Origin: Leptolyngbya sp.
Lineage (GTDB): Bacteria; Cyanobacteriota; Cyanobacteriia; Leptolyngbyales; Leptolyngbyaceae
Reading direction: 5' to 3'
Assembly: GCA_003249025.1 (NCBI GenBank)
Contig: QBMH01000013.1
Location: forward strand, 1 to 42,278
Length of the DNA stretch: 42,278 bases
Shown here: piece after piece, positions 17,320 through 26,720 of the stretch
How the letters are laid out: each line of letters begins with the position of its first letter
Numbering within the stretch: position 1 is the first letter of the stretch
The notes under the pieces: model-generated
Database searches by the model: none
What the model saw: the letters and a program-made list of their open reading frames with translations, nothing else
Told to the model about the DNA's origin: nothing
Program-made: the position numbers and the translations under genes

Positions 17320-20300
17320 ATGCATAGACTGGCAGCAACACCGGGCGGTTGGACTCCTGACACAGAAGGGGTGATTTTTGTGGATCAGACTCCCGCCCCA
17401 ATCGTGTTGATTACCGCAGCGGATACTGACATCAAAGCGATCGCCCAGGCGATGCCCTATCTCCCTGCCAACTTTCCGGCTCTGCGGGTGGTCAATTTGT
17501 TGCAACTTCAGCAGCAATTGTCGATCGACACCTATGCTGAAACTGTTTTGGAGAAAGCTCAAGTGATCGTGCTGCGGCTGTTGGGCGGTCGCTCCTACTG
17601 GTCCTATGGATTGGAAGTGGTGCGCGAGACGGTCGAACGCACGGGAGCAACGCTGATTGTGCTGCCGGGAGATAATCAGCCTGATCCAACGCTGATCAGC
17701 CATTCCACTTTAGCGATCGCCCAGGTAAACCAGTGCTGGCGTTACTTTTTGGAAGGTGGTGTCGAGAACATGGTCAACGCGTTGTGCTGGCTGGCACATC
17801 ACGGGGTGTCGCCGGATTATGACTATGCGCCGCCGCAACTGGTGCCGTCTGCTGGAATCTATCCTTTCTTAATTCCACCTGCAATCCAGAATGCCCCTCA
17901 AGTTGGGATCGTGTTCTACCGAGCGCATTATTTAGCGGGAAACTTGGCTCCAATCGATGCACTCTGTCAGGCATTGAGCGATCGCAATATATGCCCGATT
18001 CCTATCTTTGTCTCGTCGCTGCGAGATCCCGATGTGCAGTCAGAATTGCTGCACTACTTCCGTCCTAAAGATGGAGCTGGCATCCAGGTGTTGCTGAATA
18101 CCACCAGTTTTTCTCTGGCTCAACTGGGAGAGCGAGAGCGCGGCGGTGAACCGACTTCTGACTTTCCAGAGTTGTGGCAACGGTTAGATGTGTCTGTGCT
18201 GCAAGTGATTCTGAGTGGGGGCGGATTGGCGCAATGGCAGCAGGAATGGCGCGGGTTGTCGCCCCGCGATGTGGCGATGAATGTGGCATTGCCAGAGGTC
18301 GATGGACGGATTATTAGCCGTGCGGTTTCGTTTAAGGCGGTGCAAGGTTGGAATGCAGCCTTAGAAACGGAAGTGCTAAATTACCAGCCCGTGGACGATC
18401 GCATTCAGTTTGTGGCGGAGTTGGCGGCAAATTGGGCGAAACTGCGGCAGGAGCAGGTGGGCGATCGCAAAGTGTCGTTGATTTTAGCCAACTATCCGAG
18501 CCGCAATGGTCGCCTTGCCAATGGGGTCGGGCTAGATACTCCGGCAAGCTGTGTGGCAATTCTTCAGGCGCTGCAACAGGCTGGATATCACGTTGAGAAT
18601 ATCCCTGCAACCGATGATGAACTGATTCAACGACTCACGGCAGGCATCACAAATGACCCAGAAACGAAAGGGATGAATCCAGTTAGGCAAACCCTTGAAA
18701 TCGCAGCCTACCAAGCTTGGTTTGAAACACTTCCAGAGACGGTAAAAACTCAGGTTCAAAAACGCTGGGGAGATGCCCAAGACTCATTTGCGATCGCTGG
18801 AATTCAACTGGGTAATATCTTTGTGGGCATTCAACCCTCACGCGGATATGACACCGATCCAGCACTCAACTATCACGCGCCAGATTTAGAACCAACCCAC
18901 GACTATCTCGCGTTTTATCACTGGCTGCGATCGGATTTTGGCACCCATGCGATCGTCCATGTGGGTAAGCATGGCAATTTGGAATGGCTTCCTGGCAAAA
19001 GTGTTGCCCTGTCTGAGGATTGCTATCCCGAAGTTGCCTTTGGGGCGATTCCCCATCTCTATCCGTTTATTGTCAACGATCCGGGGGAAGGTTCCCAGGC
19101 AAAACGGCGATCGCAAGCCGTGATCATCGATCACCTGACACCGCCCATGACTCGCGCCGAACTCTATGGTGGTTTGCAGCAGCTTGAGGGCTTAATTGAT
19201 GAATACTATGAAGCCCAAACGCTTGATCCATCGCGCTTGGCAGTAATTCGCGATCGCATGACGGCATTGATTCAGCAAGAGAATCTCAGTCAGGAAGTCC
19301 AATCCATGGCAGGCGATATAGATCTTGATCAATTTACCCCTGCTGCCCTAACCGAACTGATCACTAACGCCGATCGCTATTTGTGCGAACTGAAAGAATC
19401 TCAAATCCGCGACGGCTTACACATCTTTGGACAATGCCCCGCCGGAAGACAGTTACGCGACCTGATCGTCTCCATCGCTCGCCATCCATCACCGGGACGG
19501 TTAGGCTTGACCCGCGCGATCGCCCAAGTTTGGAACCTTGATTTCGACCCATTGACAGCTGATCCAGCGCAGTTGGTTGAGGAAGGGGAAAGGGAAAAGG
19601 GAAAAGGGGAAATGCGACCTGACTCTCGACTCGCAACTTGCTACACAATCGGAGATGCCGTTGATCTGATTGAAAACTACGCCGCCGAACAGGTTGAGCA
19701 ATTGCTGAATGGAAAGTGTGATTCATCGGATAACGATGAGATATCAACAGAGTTGAACTGGATTCGCGATCGCCTCTTGCCCGATCTACAACACACTGAT
19801 CAAGAAATGTCTTACTTGCTGCATGGATTGGCAGGAGGCTATGTGCCAGCGGCTCCGTCGGGTGCGCCCACGCGGGGTCGCCCGGATGTGTTGCCGACGG
19901 GACGCAATTTCTATTCAGTCGATATTCGGGCAGTGCCGACCGAAAGCGCTTGGGATGTGGGTCGTAAGGCGGCTGAGGTTCTGATCGAAGCCTATACTCA
20001 AGAACACGGCGAGTATCCTAAAACCTTGGCGCTCTCGATTTGGGGCACTTCCACCATGCGAACCGGGGGCGATGATTTGGCGGAGGCACTGGCGCTATTA
20101 GGCGTGCAGCCCGTTTGGGAAGGTGCCTCGCGTCGAGTGATTGATTTTGAGATATTGCCGCTGTCGCTGTTGGGTCGTCCACGGGTCGATGTGACGCTAC
20201 GAATTTCAGGCTTTTTCCGGGATGCGTTTCCCAACTTGATTGATTTGTTTGACCAAGCGGTGACTGCGGTTGCAGCATTGGATGAATCGGCAGATCAAAA

Positions 20301-21126
20301 TCCGCTGGCGGCACAGGTGCAGCAAGAAACCCAAGAGTGGCAGCAGGCAGGCTTGACGGTTGAAGAAGCACAGCAGCGATCGCAATATCGAGTGTTTGGC
20401 TCCAAACCCGGTGCCTATGGCGCTGGATTGCAGGGATTAATCGAATCGCAAAACTGGGAAACCACAGAAGATCTTGCCCGTGCCTACCTCAACTGGAGCA
20501 GCTATGCGTATAGCGCTCAGGGCGTGGGTTACTCGGCACCAGAAGCCTTTGAACGCCGTCTGACCAATCTGCAAGTTGTGCTGCAAAACCAGGATAACCG
20601 CGAACATGATCTGCTCGATTCTGATGATTATTACCAGTTTCAAGGGGGCTTAACGGCGGCGGTACGATCGCTCCAAGGGCAAAACCCAACGGTGTATTTT
20701 GGCGATCATTCCCTGGCAGAAAATCCCAAGGTGAGATCGCTGCAACAGGAGATTGCGCGGGTCTATCGATCGCGCGTCGTCAACCCAAAATGGATCGCTG
20801 GAGCCATGCGGCATGGCTACAAGGGAGCCTTTGAAATGGCAGCAACAATCGACTTCCTGTTTGCCTACGATGCCACCGCCCAATGCGTGGCAGACTATAT
20901 GTATGAAGGCGTGGCAGAAGCCTATGTGCTTGATCCGCAGGTGCAGGCGTTTGTCCAAGAGAAAAACCCTTGGGCGTTGCGCGACATGGCAGAACGGCTG
21001 CTGGAAGCACATCAGCGGGGTATGTGGGAAAACGTGGATCAAACCATGCTGGATCAGTTGCGATCGCTTTCTCTGGAAGCCGAAGCCGAAATTGAAGGAC
21101 GACTGGGAAGTATGGTACAGGCATGA
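17320..21126 (+). CDS. cobN: Cobaltochelatase subunit CobN
   Basis: This 1268-aa protein is of the CobN/BchH family and the usual CobN length. The N-terminus MHRLAATPGGW is that of cyanobacterial CobN rather than magnesium chelatase ChlH. Conserved blocks include HVGKHGNLEWLPGKSVALS (about 546-564), VLPTGRNFYSVD (about 858-869), LALSIWGTSTMRTGGDD and FRDAFPNLIDLFDQA. CobN holds the corrin ring (hydrogenobyrinate diamide) and inserts cobalt with an AAA+ motor during B12 synthesis. No CobS/CobT or ChlI/ChlD gene is nearby, so it probably shares the magnesium-chelatase motor, as proposed in cyanobacteria. A lysine/glutamate/glycine-rich insert (residues 754-765) is encoded by a purine-rich short tandem repeat and lies in a variable loop. 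The ATG at 17320 is preceded only by a weak GAAAG. Confidence 0.93.
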   Translation: MHRLAATPGGWTPDTEGVIFVDQTPAPIVLITAADTDIKAIAQAMPYLPANFPALRVVNLLQLQQQLSIDTYAETVLEKAQVIVLRLLGGRSYWSYGLEVVRETVERTGATLIVLPGDNQPDPTLISHSTLAIAQVNQCWRYFLEGGVENMVNALCWLAHHGVSPDYDYAPPQLVPSAGIYPFLIPPAIQNAPQVGIVFYRAHYLAGNLAPIDALCQALSDRNICPIPIFVSSLRDPDVQSELLHYFRPKDGAGIQVLLNTTSFSLAQLGERERGGEPTSDFPELWQRLDVSVLQVILSGGGLAQWQQEWRGLSPRDVAMNVALPEVDGRIISRAVSFKAVQGWNAALETEVLNYQPVDDRIQFVAELAANWAKLRQEQVGDRKVSLILANYPSRNGRLANGVGLDTPASCVAILQALQQAGYHVENIPATDDELIQRLTAGITNDPETKGMNPVRQTLEIAAYQAWFETLPETVKTQVQKRWGDAQDSFAIAGIQLGNIFVGIQPSRGYDTDPALNYHAPDLEPTHDYLAFYHWLRSDFGTHAIVHVGKHGNLEWLPGKSVALSEDCYPEVAFGAIPHLYPFIVNDPGEGSQAKRRSQAVIIDHLTPPMTRAELYGGLQQLEGLIDEYYEAQTLDPSRLAVIRDRMTALIQQENLSQEVQSMAGDIDLDQFTPAALTELITNADRYLCELKESQIRDGLHIFGQCPAGRQLRDLIVSIARHPSPGRLGLTRAIAQVWNLDFDPLTADPAQLVEEGEREKGKGEMRPDSRLATCYTIGDAVDLIENYAAEQVEQLLNGKCDSSDNDEISTELNWIRDRLLPDLQHTDQEMSYLLHGLAGGYVPAAPSGAPTRGRPDVLPTGRNFYSVDIRAVPTESAWDVGRKAAEVLIEAYTQEHGEYPKTLALSIWGTSTMRTGGDDLAEALALLGVQPVWEGASRRVIDFEILPLSLLGRPRVDVTLRISGFFRDAFPNLIDLFDQAVTAVAALDESADQNPLAAQVQQETQEWQQAGLTVEEAQQRSQYRVFGSKPGAYGAGLQGLIESQNWETTEDLARAYLNWSSYAYSAQGVGYSAPEAFERRLTNLQVVLQNQDNREHDLLDSDDYYQFQGGLTAAVRSLQGQNPTVYFGDHSLAENPKVRSLQQEIARVYRSRVVNPKWIAGAMRHGYKGAFEMAATIDFLFAYDATAQCVADYMYEGVAEAYVLDPQVQAFVQEKNPWALRDMAERLLEAHQRGMWENVDQTMLDQLRSLSLEAEAEIEGRLGSMVQA
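19585..19612. repeat. Short tandem repeat inside cobN
   Basis: The tract contains GGGAAAAGGGAAAAGGGG (19592-19609). Its reverse complement is found exactly at 39457-39474, in the first codons of gpsA. Confidence 0.85.
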
Positions 21127-21269
21127 ATTTTTTGCCTCAACTGTCTCATACTCTTGGAAGTGGTTGGGTTAGAATGGAAATACCTTAGTTTTTAGTTCTA
21201 AAATAGGTTATTTGCCGGATTAAGGATAGTTTTAATCATGTTGGTAAGAGTTAGGAGAATTTCGCGTTG

Positions 21270-22004
21270 ATGGGTCATCCTTCGCATTCAGTTGACTGCG
21301 GTTCTTTGAATGATGCTTTGCATCTACCAGTCATCTGCGAATCTGACCCTTCTTCCCAAGCTCTCACTACATCAGAACCTATACTGAAGCCGCTGAATCG
21401 CAAGCAAGTTTTAAGTTGGTTAAGCGAGAATGTGCCCGAAAAACGACTGAATCACATTCTTCGGGTAGAAGAAACCGCCATTAAGTTAGCTCAATATCAT
21501 GATTTAGACTGGGAACGAGCGGCTCAAGCTGGATTGCTGCATGACCTGGCAAAATATTTTAAGCCAAAGCGTCTATTGGAATTAGCCAAAGCTGATGAAC
21601 TAGAACTTGATCCGATGGATGAAATCAATCCTCATTTGCTTCATGCCGATGTGGGGGCGATTGTCGCTAGGGAAGAGTTTGGGGTCTGTGATGCTGAAGT
21701 GTTGGCAGCGATTCGCAATCATACACTGGGTCGCCCTGGAATGAGTCTGGTTAGCTGTGTTGTATTTTTAGCGGATAGCATGGAGCCGGGTCGGGGCGAC
21801 ACTTTGGAATTGAATGAACTCCGAAAGCTCAGCCGCAAGAATCTGTATCGTGCCGTTTTGCAAACCTGTGAAGACTCAATGCGATCGCTATTTGCAAAGC
21901 AGGGATTGATTCATCCTCGCGCTTTACAAACCCGTAACTGGGCGTTACAAATGGCGCAACAATCTACTACGAAAGGCGACAAGCCTAAATTGAGTAGCTC
22001 CTAG
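21270..22004 (+). CDS. yqeK: HD-domain hydrolase, YqeK family (symmetrical Ap4A hydrolase)
   Basis: This is a protein of about 244 aa. After a variable ~45-residue N-terminus, the HD-domain starts at NRKQVLSWLSENVPEKRLNH. Metal-binding residues are seen in NHILRVEETA, LLHDLAKYF (HD), NPHLLHADVGA and IRNHTLGRPGMS. YqeK enzymes cleave diadenosine tetraphosphate to two ADP. The gene pairs with rsfS in the conserved yqeK-rsfS order, 112 bp upstream of it. AGGAG at 21253-21257 could serve the ATG at 21270 or a TTG one codon earlier; ATG is preferred. Confidence 0.9.
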   Translation: MGHPSHSVDCGSLNDALHLPVICESDPSSQALTTSEPILKPLNRKQVLSWLSENVPEKRLNHILRVEETAIKLAQYHDLDWERAAQAGLLHDLAKYFKPKRLLELAKADELELDPMDEINPHLLHADVGAIVAREEFGVCDAEVLAAIRNHTLGRPGMSLVSCVVFLADSMEPGRGDTLELNELRKLSRKNLYRAVLQTCEDSMRSLFAKQGLIHPRALQTRNWALQMAQQSTTKGDKPKLSSS

Positions 22005-22116
22005 CCGATTCAATCCACTTTTCTGGTCTGATGAGAGGTCGTAAACCGATAAAAGTTTGATTTTTTCTAACCCAACGTCTCTAACCTACCGCTCAAATTT
22101 ATTAAGGAACCACTGA

Positions 22117-22545
22117 ATGCAAAATCTTTCTAACCCTTCTCCAACCTCCGTCGTAACCTCCAGTGTGGCAACTGCTTTACCAATGGAAGATCATAGCTTG
22201 CAGTTAGCGCTAAGCGCCGTTCATGCCGCCGAGGATCGAAAAGGTGCAGACATCACGCTATTGCGGACGACAGCAGTGTCTCTATTGGCAGACTACTTTG
22301 TCATTATTACGGGCTTTTCTAGAGTTCAAGTTCGGGCGATCGCCAATTCAATCGCGGATGCAGTGGAAGAAGACTTGCAGCGTCTGCCTAAACATATGGA
22401 AGGGCAGGGAGACTCAAATTGGGTCTTGCTGGATTATGGCGATGTGATTGTGCATGTGATGATGCCTCAAGAACGTGAGTTTTACGATTTAGAAGCCTTT
22501 TGGGGACACGCTGAAAAAGTAGACTATGCAGAACTGCTGGCATAA
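22117..22545 (+). CDS. rsfS: Ribosome silencing factor RsfS (RsfA/Iojap)
   Basis: This 142-aa protein contains the DUF143/Iojap domain from about residue 29: AEDRKGADITLLRT, DYFVIITGFSRVQVRAI, DSNWVLLDYGDVIVHVM and REFYDLEAFWGHA. It binds ribosomal protein uL14 on the large subunit and blocks subunit joining when nutrients are scarce. The extra N-terminal ~28 residues are serine/threonine-rich and variable. AAGGA lies 8 nt before the ATG. It follows yqeK in the same direction and precedes purN by 30 bp. Confidence 0.93.
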   Translation: MQNLSNPSPTSVVTSSVATALPMEDHSLQLALSAVHAAEDRKGADITLLRTTAVSLLADYFVIITGFSRVQVRAIANSIADAVEEDLQRLPKHMEGQGDSNWVLLDYGDVIVHVMMPQEREFYDLEAFWGHAEKVDYAELLA

Positions 22546-22575
22546 TCAACGTGTTCGATTATCCCTGCTGATTCC

Positions 22576-23214
22576 ATGACTCTTGCGCCGAATAATACGC
22601 CAAGCCTGATTGCGCCTAGTGAGTTGCCCTTTAATCCCGATGCTACCCCGCTGAAATTGGGCGTGATGGCATCGGGCAGCGGCAGTAATTTTGAGGCGAT
22701 CGCTCAGGCAATTGCTGATCGTCAACTCAACGCCAAAATTCACGTCCTGATTTACAACAATCCCGATGCAAAAGCAGCAATACGAGCCGCACAATGGACT
22801 ATTCCCGCTGTACTGCTGAATCACCGTGACTTTGCGAGTCGAGAGGCACTGGATGGGGCAATCGTCCAAACCCTGCGTGAACATGATGTGGAGTGGGTGA
22901 TCATGGCAGGCTGGATGCGGATTGTGACGAGCCGTTTAATTGATGCCTTTCCAGATCGCGTGATCAACATTCATCCGAGTTTGCTGCCCAGCTTCAAAGG
23001 AGCGCACGCCATTCAGCAAGCCTTCACAGCGGGAGTGAAAATAACGGGCTGCACCGTTCACTTGGTGCAATTGGAAGTAGATAGCGGCACCATTTTGATG
23101 CAGGCTGCCGTCCCCATTTTGCCCGATGACACAGTAGAAACCTTACAAGCCCGAATTCAAGTGCAGGAACACCGCATTTTTCCGCCTGCGATCGCGATCG
23201 CAGCCCAACTGTAA
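22576..23214 (+). CDS. purN: Phosphoribosylglycinamide formyltransferase (GART)
   Basis: This 212-aa enzyme transfers a formyl group from 10-formyl-THF to GAR in the third step of purine synthesis. Core motifs are GVMASGSGSNFEAIAQAI (phosphate loop), GWMRIVTS, and the catalytic set NIHPSLLPSFKGAHAI (His and the Ser-Leu-Leu-Pro loop) with the later VDSGTILMQAAVPI (Asp). The ~20-residue N-terminal extension before PLKLGVMASG is ordinary for cyanobacteria. It begins 30 bp after rsfS on the same strand, so it is probably in the same transcript. Confidence 0.95.
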   Translation: MTLAPNNTPSLIAPSELPFNPDATPLKLGVMASGSGSNFEAIAQAIADRQLNAKIHVLIYNNPDAKAAIRAAQWTIPAVLLNHRDFASREALDGAIVQTLREHDVEWVIMAGWMRIVTSRLIDAFPDRVINIHPSLLPSFKGAHAIQQAFTAGVKITGCTVHLVQLEVDSGTILMQAAVPILPDDTVETLQARIQVQEHRIFPPAIAIAAQL

Positions 23215-23375
23215 GAGCGCAACTATTCAGTTCTCTTATGCCTATCGCCTGTCACCCACACGACTTATCATCAGCAAATATTATTTTCTCTAGTCAACTC
23301 TTACTTTGTAGTGATGGGCTATTTGACTGAAATCGCTATAGTTAGCTCACCGATTTACGAAAAGGAGCGATCGCC

Positions 23376-24221
23376 ATGAAGTGGGAGTTTGGGCGCAGAA
23401 GCAGCAACGTGGAAGATCAGCGCGGACGTGGGGCAGGCACAGCCGTCGTGGGTGGCGGCATTGGGACTATCCTAATTGCTATTGTCGTAACCTTACTGGG
23501 CGGCGATCCAAGTATCATTTTGCAACAGACCGCCAACAATCCGCCTGTATCGAATGCTCCTCAAGGCAACAAGACTCCAGCGCCAACTCAAGAAACTAAG
23601 TTTGTCGCTGCGGTGCTGGCTCAAACAGAAGATGTGTGGAATGAGCAGTTTCAGGCTTTGGGACGAACCTATCAGGAGCCAAAACTGGTGCTGTTTTCGG
23701 GTGCGGTGCAGTCTGCTTGTGGTGTCGCGAAGTCTTCTACGGGTCCGTTCTACTGCCCTAGCGATCGCAAAGTGTATCTCGATACCAGTTTTTTTCGCGA
23801 TATGAAAACTAAGCTTCAATCACCCGGTGACTTTGCTCAAGCCTATGTGATTGCCCATGAAGTGGGGCATCATGTGCAAAATCAGCTTGGCATTTTGCCC
23901 AAAGTGAACAAACTCCAACAGCAAGTCAGCAAAACCGAATCCAATCAGCTTTCAGTACGAACCGAGCTTCAGGCAGACTGTTTTGCTGGCGTGTGGGCAA
24001 ACCGAGCGAATCAAACCAAACAAATTCTGGAACCCGGTGACATTGAAGAAGCCTTAAATGCGGCTAGCCAGATCGGGGACGATCGCTTGCAATCTCAAGC
24101 AAGAGGCTATGTAGTACCCGATTCTTTCACCCACGGCAGTTCTGCCCAGCGGGTTCGCTGGTTCAAGCGCGGCGTTCAATCGGGTAGCCTCAAACAATGC
24201 GATACCTTCGCTGATAGCTAA
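23376..24221 (+). CDS. Neutral zinc metallopeptidase, YpfJ family, membrane-anchored
   Basis: This 281-aa protein has a short cytoplasmic N-terminus (WEFGRRSSNVEDQRG), one glycine-rich transmembrane helix (about residues 25-50), a Pro/Asn-rich linker, then the peptidase domain. The zinc site AHEVGHH is at about residues 160-166, with LQADCFAGVWA providing the third ligand region. YpfJ-family proteins are putative neutral zinc metallopeptidases of unknown substrate. The start context is AAGGAG followed by a HIP1 octamer just before the ATG. It appears monocistronic, between purN and psaD. Confidence 0.9.
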   Translation: MKWEFGRRSSNVEDQRGRGAGTAVVGGGIGTILIAIVVTLLGGDPSIILQQTANNPPVSNAPQGNKTPAPTQETKFVAAVLAQTEDVWNEQFQALGRTYQEPKLVLFSGAVQSACGVAKSSTGPFYCPSDRKVYLDTSFFRDMKTKLQSPGDFAQAYVIAHEVGHHVQNQLGILPKVNKLQQQVSKTESNQLSVRTELQADCFAGVWANRANQTKQILEPGDIEEALNAASQIGDDRLQSQARGYVVPDSFTHGSSAQRVRWFKRGVQSGSLKQCDTFADS

Positions 24222-24305
24222 AGAACTGTTACAGTTCCCTCAAAAGTCCGTATCAGGGGACAAACTCAGTGATAGGATTCCCTAAAACATTGAGAGAAAC
24301 ATCCA

Positions 24306-24728
24306 ATGGCAGAAACTCTTACTGGACAACCTCCCATTTTTGGTGGTAGCACTGGTGGACTACTGACGAAAGCCCTTGTTGAAGAAAAATACGCAATCAC
24401 TTGGACTAGTCCTAGTGAACAGGTTTTTGAAATGCCGACTGGCGGCGCAGCCGTTATGCGACAAGGCGAGAACCTTTTATACCTAGCTCGTAAAGAGCAA
24501 TGCCTCGCACTAGGCGGTCAGCAATTGCGGAAGATGAAGATCATGGATTACAAAATCTATCGCATTTTCCCCAATGGAGAAGTGCAATATCTTCACCCTG
24601 CTGATGGCGTTTTTCCTGAAAAAGTCAATCCTGGTCGTGCAACTGTCAACAAAGTCGATCGCAACATCGGCAGCAACCCTGAGCCAGCCAAGCTGAAATT
24701 CAGCGGTGTGGCTCCTTACAACGCATAG
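24306..24728 (+). CDS. psaD: Photosystem I subunit II (PsaD)
   Basis: This 140-aa protein is almost identical to cyanobacterial PsaD. It opens with [20 protein letters not shown] and contains [34 protein letters not shown] and [20 protein letters not shown]. PsaD is a stromal-side extrinsic subunit that docks ferredoxin and stabilises PsaC. The gene is monocistronic, with a spacer on the left and a hairpin terminator on the right. A GAGAG purine run precedes the ATG. Confidence 0.98.
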   Translation: MAETLTGQPPIFGGSTGGLLTKALVEEKYAITWTSPSEQVFEMPTGGAAVMRQGENLLYLARKEQCLALGGQQLRKMKIMDYKIYRIFPNGEVQYLHPADGVFPEKVNPGRATVNKVDRNIGSNPEPAKLKFSGVAPYNA

Positions 24729-24753
24729 TTTTTGAACTACTTAGTGAAACTTC

Positions 24754-24785
24754 AGCCCCTAGACATTTACGTCCGGGGGTTTTTT
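24754..24785 (+). terminator. Rho-independent terminator of psaD
   Basis: GCCCC(ta)GAC, loop atttac, GTC(c)GGGGG forms a stem with a small internal loop, directly followed by TTTTTT. It lies 25 bp after the psaD stop. Confidence 0.8.
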
Positions 24786-24814
24786 ACTAAGGTAGTAGGA
24801 ACCCGATAGGGTTT

Positions 24815-24860
24815 GATCAGTCTATCTCCTATTCCCTATTCCCCATTCCCTTTTTCCTAT
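24815..24860. repeat. Pyrimidine-rich heptamer repeat before the next gene
   Basis: Units such as attccct/attcccc run up to the ATG at 24866. They leave no room for a Shine-Dalgarno sequence. Confidence 0.6.
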
Positions 24861-24865
24861 CGCCT

Positions 24866-25771
24866 ATGTCGCCTCTTCGGATTTTGCTGCAAACTACTAT
24901 TCCGACCACAGCGGATGACTGGAGCATTGCTCGGTTCTCGTTGCTGCATGGCTATTTATCTTCACTGCGAGATCAGGCAGGCACTCTCCTGTGCGAGGTC
25001 ACATCCCGCGATCGCGAAGCCAACGAAAACGGTGATGATCCGGTGATGAGTACGCTAGATACTTCCGACTTTGATGAACTGTGGCTGTTTGCCGTGGATG
25101 TGGGTGATGGCATCAGTGAAAAAGACTGTCAAGGCATCTCAAATTTTCGACGGCGGGGCGGCGGCATGATCGTCACCCGCGACCATATGGATTTAGGATG
25201 CTCTGTTTGCTCTCTAGCGGGTGTGGGCGACGCTCACTATTTTCATACTAAAAATCCTGAACCCGATTCGTCGCGCCATTGCATTGATGATCCTTACACA
25301 ACCACCATCTCCTATCCCAATTATCATTCTGGGAGAAATGGTGACTGTCAAAGCATCACAATTACGGAGCCGATGCACGACTTGCTCAAAAATCCCGCTG
25401 CGACGACAGGTATAATCCAGTTTTTGCCAGCGCATCCCCATGAAGGGGCGGTGGGCGCGCCTGCCAACAATCCTCATGCACGGGCGATCGCCACAGGAAA
25501 AAGCCTCGTTACTGGACGTACATTCAACCTGGCGATCGCCCTTGAGCGCGAACGAGATCCCCAAGGCAACCTACTGGGACGCGCCGTTGCTGAATCCACC
25601 TTTCACCACTTTTGCGATTACAACTGGGATGCTCGCTTAGACTGCCCTAGCTTTGTCAATGAGCCACCCGGAGACACCATGCAAACCGAACCCCAAGCGC
25701 TTCCCGATTTGAAAGCCTACCTGCGGAATTTAGCCTTGTGGTTGGCACCGGATACTACACAGTCGGACTGA
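24866..25771 (+). CDS. Conserved protein of unknown function, possible ThuA-like (glutamine-amidotransferase-like) fold
   Basis: This 301-aa protein starts MSPLRILLQTTIPTTADDWS and shows a Rossmann-like pattern: a beta strand at the start, DELWLFAVDVGDGISEKD, and RRGGGMIVTRDHMDLG. This arrangement resembles ThuA/GATase1-like proteins. A histidine-rich centre (DAHYFHT, PNYHSGRNGD, LPAHPHEGA) may bind metal. Near the end FHHFCDYNWDARLDCPSF is distinctive. No signal peptide is seen. It has no Shine-Dalgarno sequence because a heptamer repeat abuts the start. Its 3' end overlaps the convergent HTH/GrpE-like gene by 17 bp. The function is not known to me. Confidence 0.7.
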   Translation: MSPLRILLQTTIPTTADDWSIARFSLLHGYLSSLRDQAGTLLCEVTSRDREANENGDDPVMSTLDTSDFDELWLFAVDVGDGISEKDCQGISNFRRRGGGMIVTRDHMDLGCSVCSLAGVGDAHYFHTKNPEPDSSRHCIDDPYTTTISYPNYHSGRNGDCQSITITEPMHDLLKNPAATTGIIQFLPAHPHEGAVGAPANNPHARAIATGKSLVTGRTFNLAIALERERDPQGNLLGRAVAESTFHHFCDYNWDARLDCPSFVNEPPGDTMQTEPQALPDLKAYLRNLALWLAPDTTQSD

Positions 25772-26429
25772 CTTTTGCCCGATAGAGCAGCTTGTCTCCC
25801 TGCCGATAGCCCACATACCGCACCTGCACGCGATCTCCCATTTCTGCCATTCCTTCCATCAGTTGATGCTGTTGTGGATCATAGGCAAGTTCAACGCCGA
25901 CTTGGGCGATCGCTTCAATGCCCCACTGCTGCAACAATGCATCAATCGGACGCAGCAACGGCAACAACTTTACCGCTGGCACTTGGGGATTTTGCTGAGC
26001 CGCATATGCCGCAGTAGGTAACTGCAATAGCATCGATTCCAAAACTTGCAAGCTGGACTGCTGAAATTCTTGCCAAAGTATTTCTTTTTGCTGGTCTAGC
26101 TGACGTTGCAGGCGATCGTACTCCTGCTGTAAAGCGGCAACGTCGCTGAGGGCTGACGGCTGAGAGCTAGGGACTGTAGTAATGTCTGAAAAAGTAGAGA
26201 CTAATTCTAAAAGAGAAACCTGCAATGCCTCAGCCAGTTTTTGCAATATAGAAACTGGCATTTGACCTACGAACCCTTGCCGCAACCGACGAATCTGCTT
26301 TTCTGAAACAGCCGCCGACTGACTCAATCTTCTAAAGCTAATCAATCCGGCTTGTTGCATCAACTGCTTTAGCTGAGGAGTGTAGTCCACAGAAGCATTT
26401 TGCCCAGAATTCACCGCGATCGCAGTCAT
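25755..26429 (-). CDS. HTH-domain protein with GrpE-like C-terminal region
   Basis: This is a protein of about 224 aa. The N-terminus (about 20-80) is an XRE-type helix-turn-helix (LISFRRLSQSAAVSEKQIRR, then ISILQKLAEALQVSLLEL-like helices). Then comes a coiled coil rich in Gln (about 105-140). The C-terminus (about 150-224) ends VRYVGYRQGDKLLYRAKVSP, which resembles the GrpE beta-domain end (GY...LLRPAxV). It may be a cyanobacteria-specific GrpE relative or a regulator with a GrpE-like dimer domain. The ATG at 26429 (MTAIAVNS) is preferred over a GTG two codons earlier. A true grpE-dnaK context is absent. Confidence 0.65.
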   Translation of the reverse strand: MTAIAVNSGQNASVDYTPQLKQLMQQAGLISFRRLSQSAAVSEKQIRRLRQGFVGQMPVSILQKLAEALQVSLLELVSTFSDITTVPSSQPSALSDVAALQQEYDRLQRQLDQQKEILWQEFQQSSLQVLESMLLQLPTAAYAAQQNPQVPAVKLLPLLRPIDALLQQWGIEAIAQVGVELAYDPQQHQLMEGMAEMGDRVQVRYVGYRQGDKLLYRAKVSPTV

Positions 26430-26435
26430 GATCAC

Positions 26436-26720
26436 TTACATGGGGGTTGTTAAACTGTGCCGCTGTTTTTAGCAGAAGGCATAAATTAGTTAAAGATGAG
26501 GTTTTTTATACTACCGTGCCAGCCATCATATCGTGAAGAGGCTGATCTTCTCAGTCCAAGCTGCGATAGGATCACCAACATTGCCTCATTCAACGTTAAG
26601 TCTAGAATAGGAAAGGGGTGATCGATGAATTGCATCGGCGATCTCAATGATCAGGATTCAAGGCAGACCTCATACCCTTTAAAAAAGCGATAAGCCCTAA
26701 AATGCGACCCCTATTCCCTG
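26436..26720. other. Spacer without recognised features
   Basis: About 285 bp lie between two minus-strand genes. I see no clear hairpin or repeat; the AT-rich stretch near 26490-26515 may carry the promoter of the HTH/GrpE-like gene. Confidence 0.35.

Noticed and set aside
20753-21172. A 139-codon frame inside cobN in another frame
   Set aside because: It is covered by the conserved CobN C-terminus and has no start signal.
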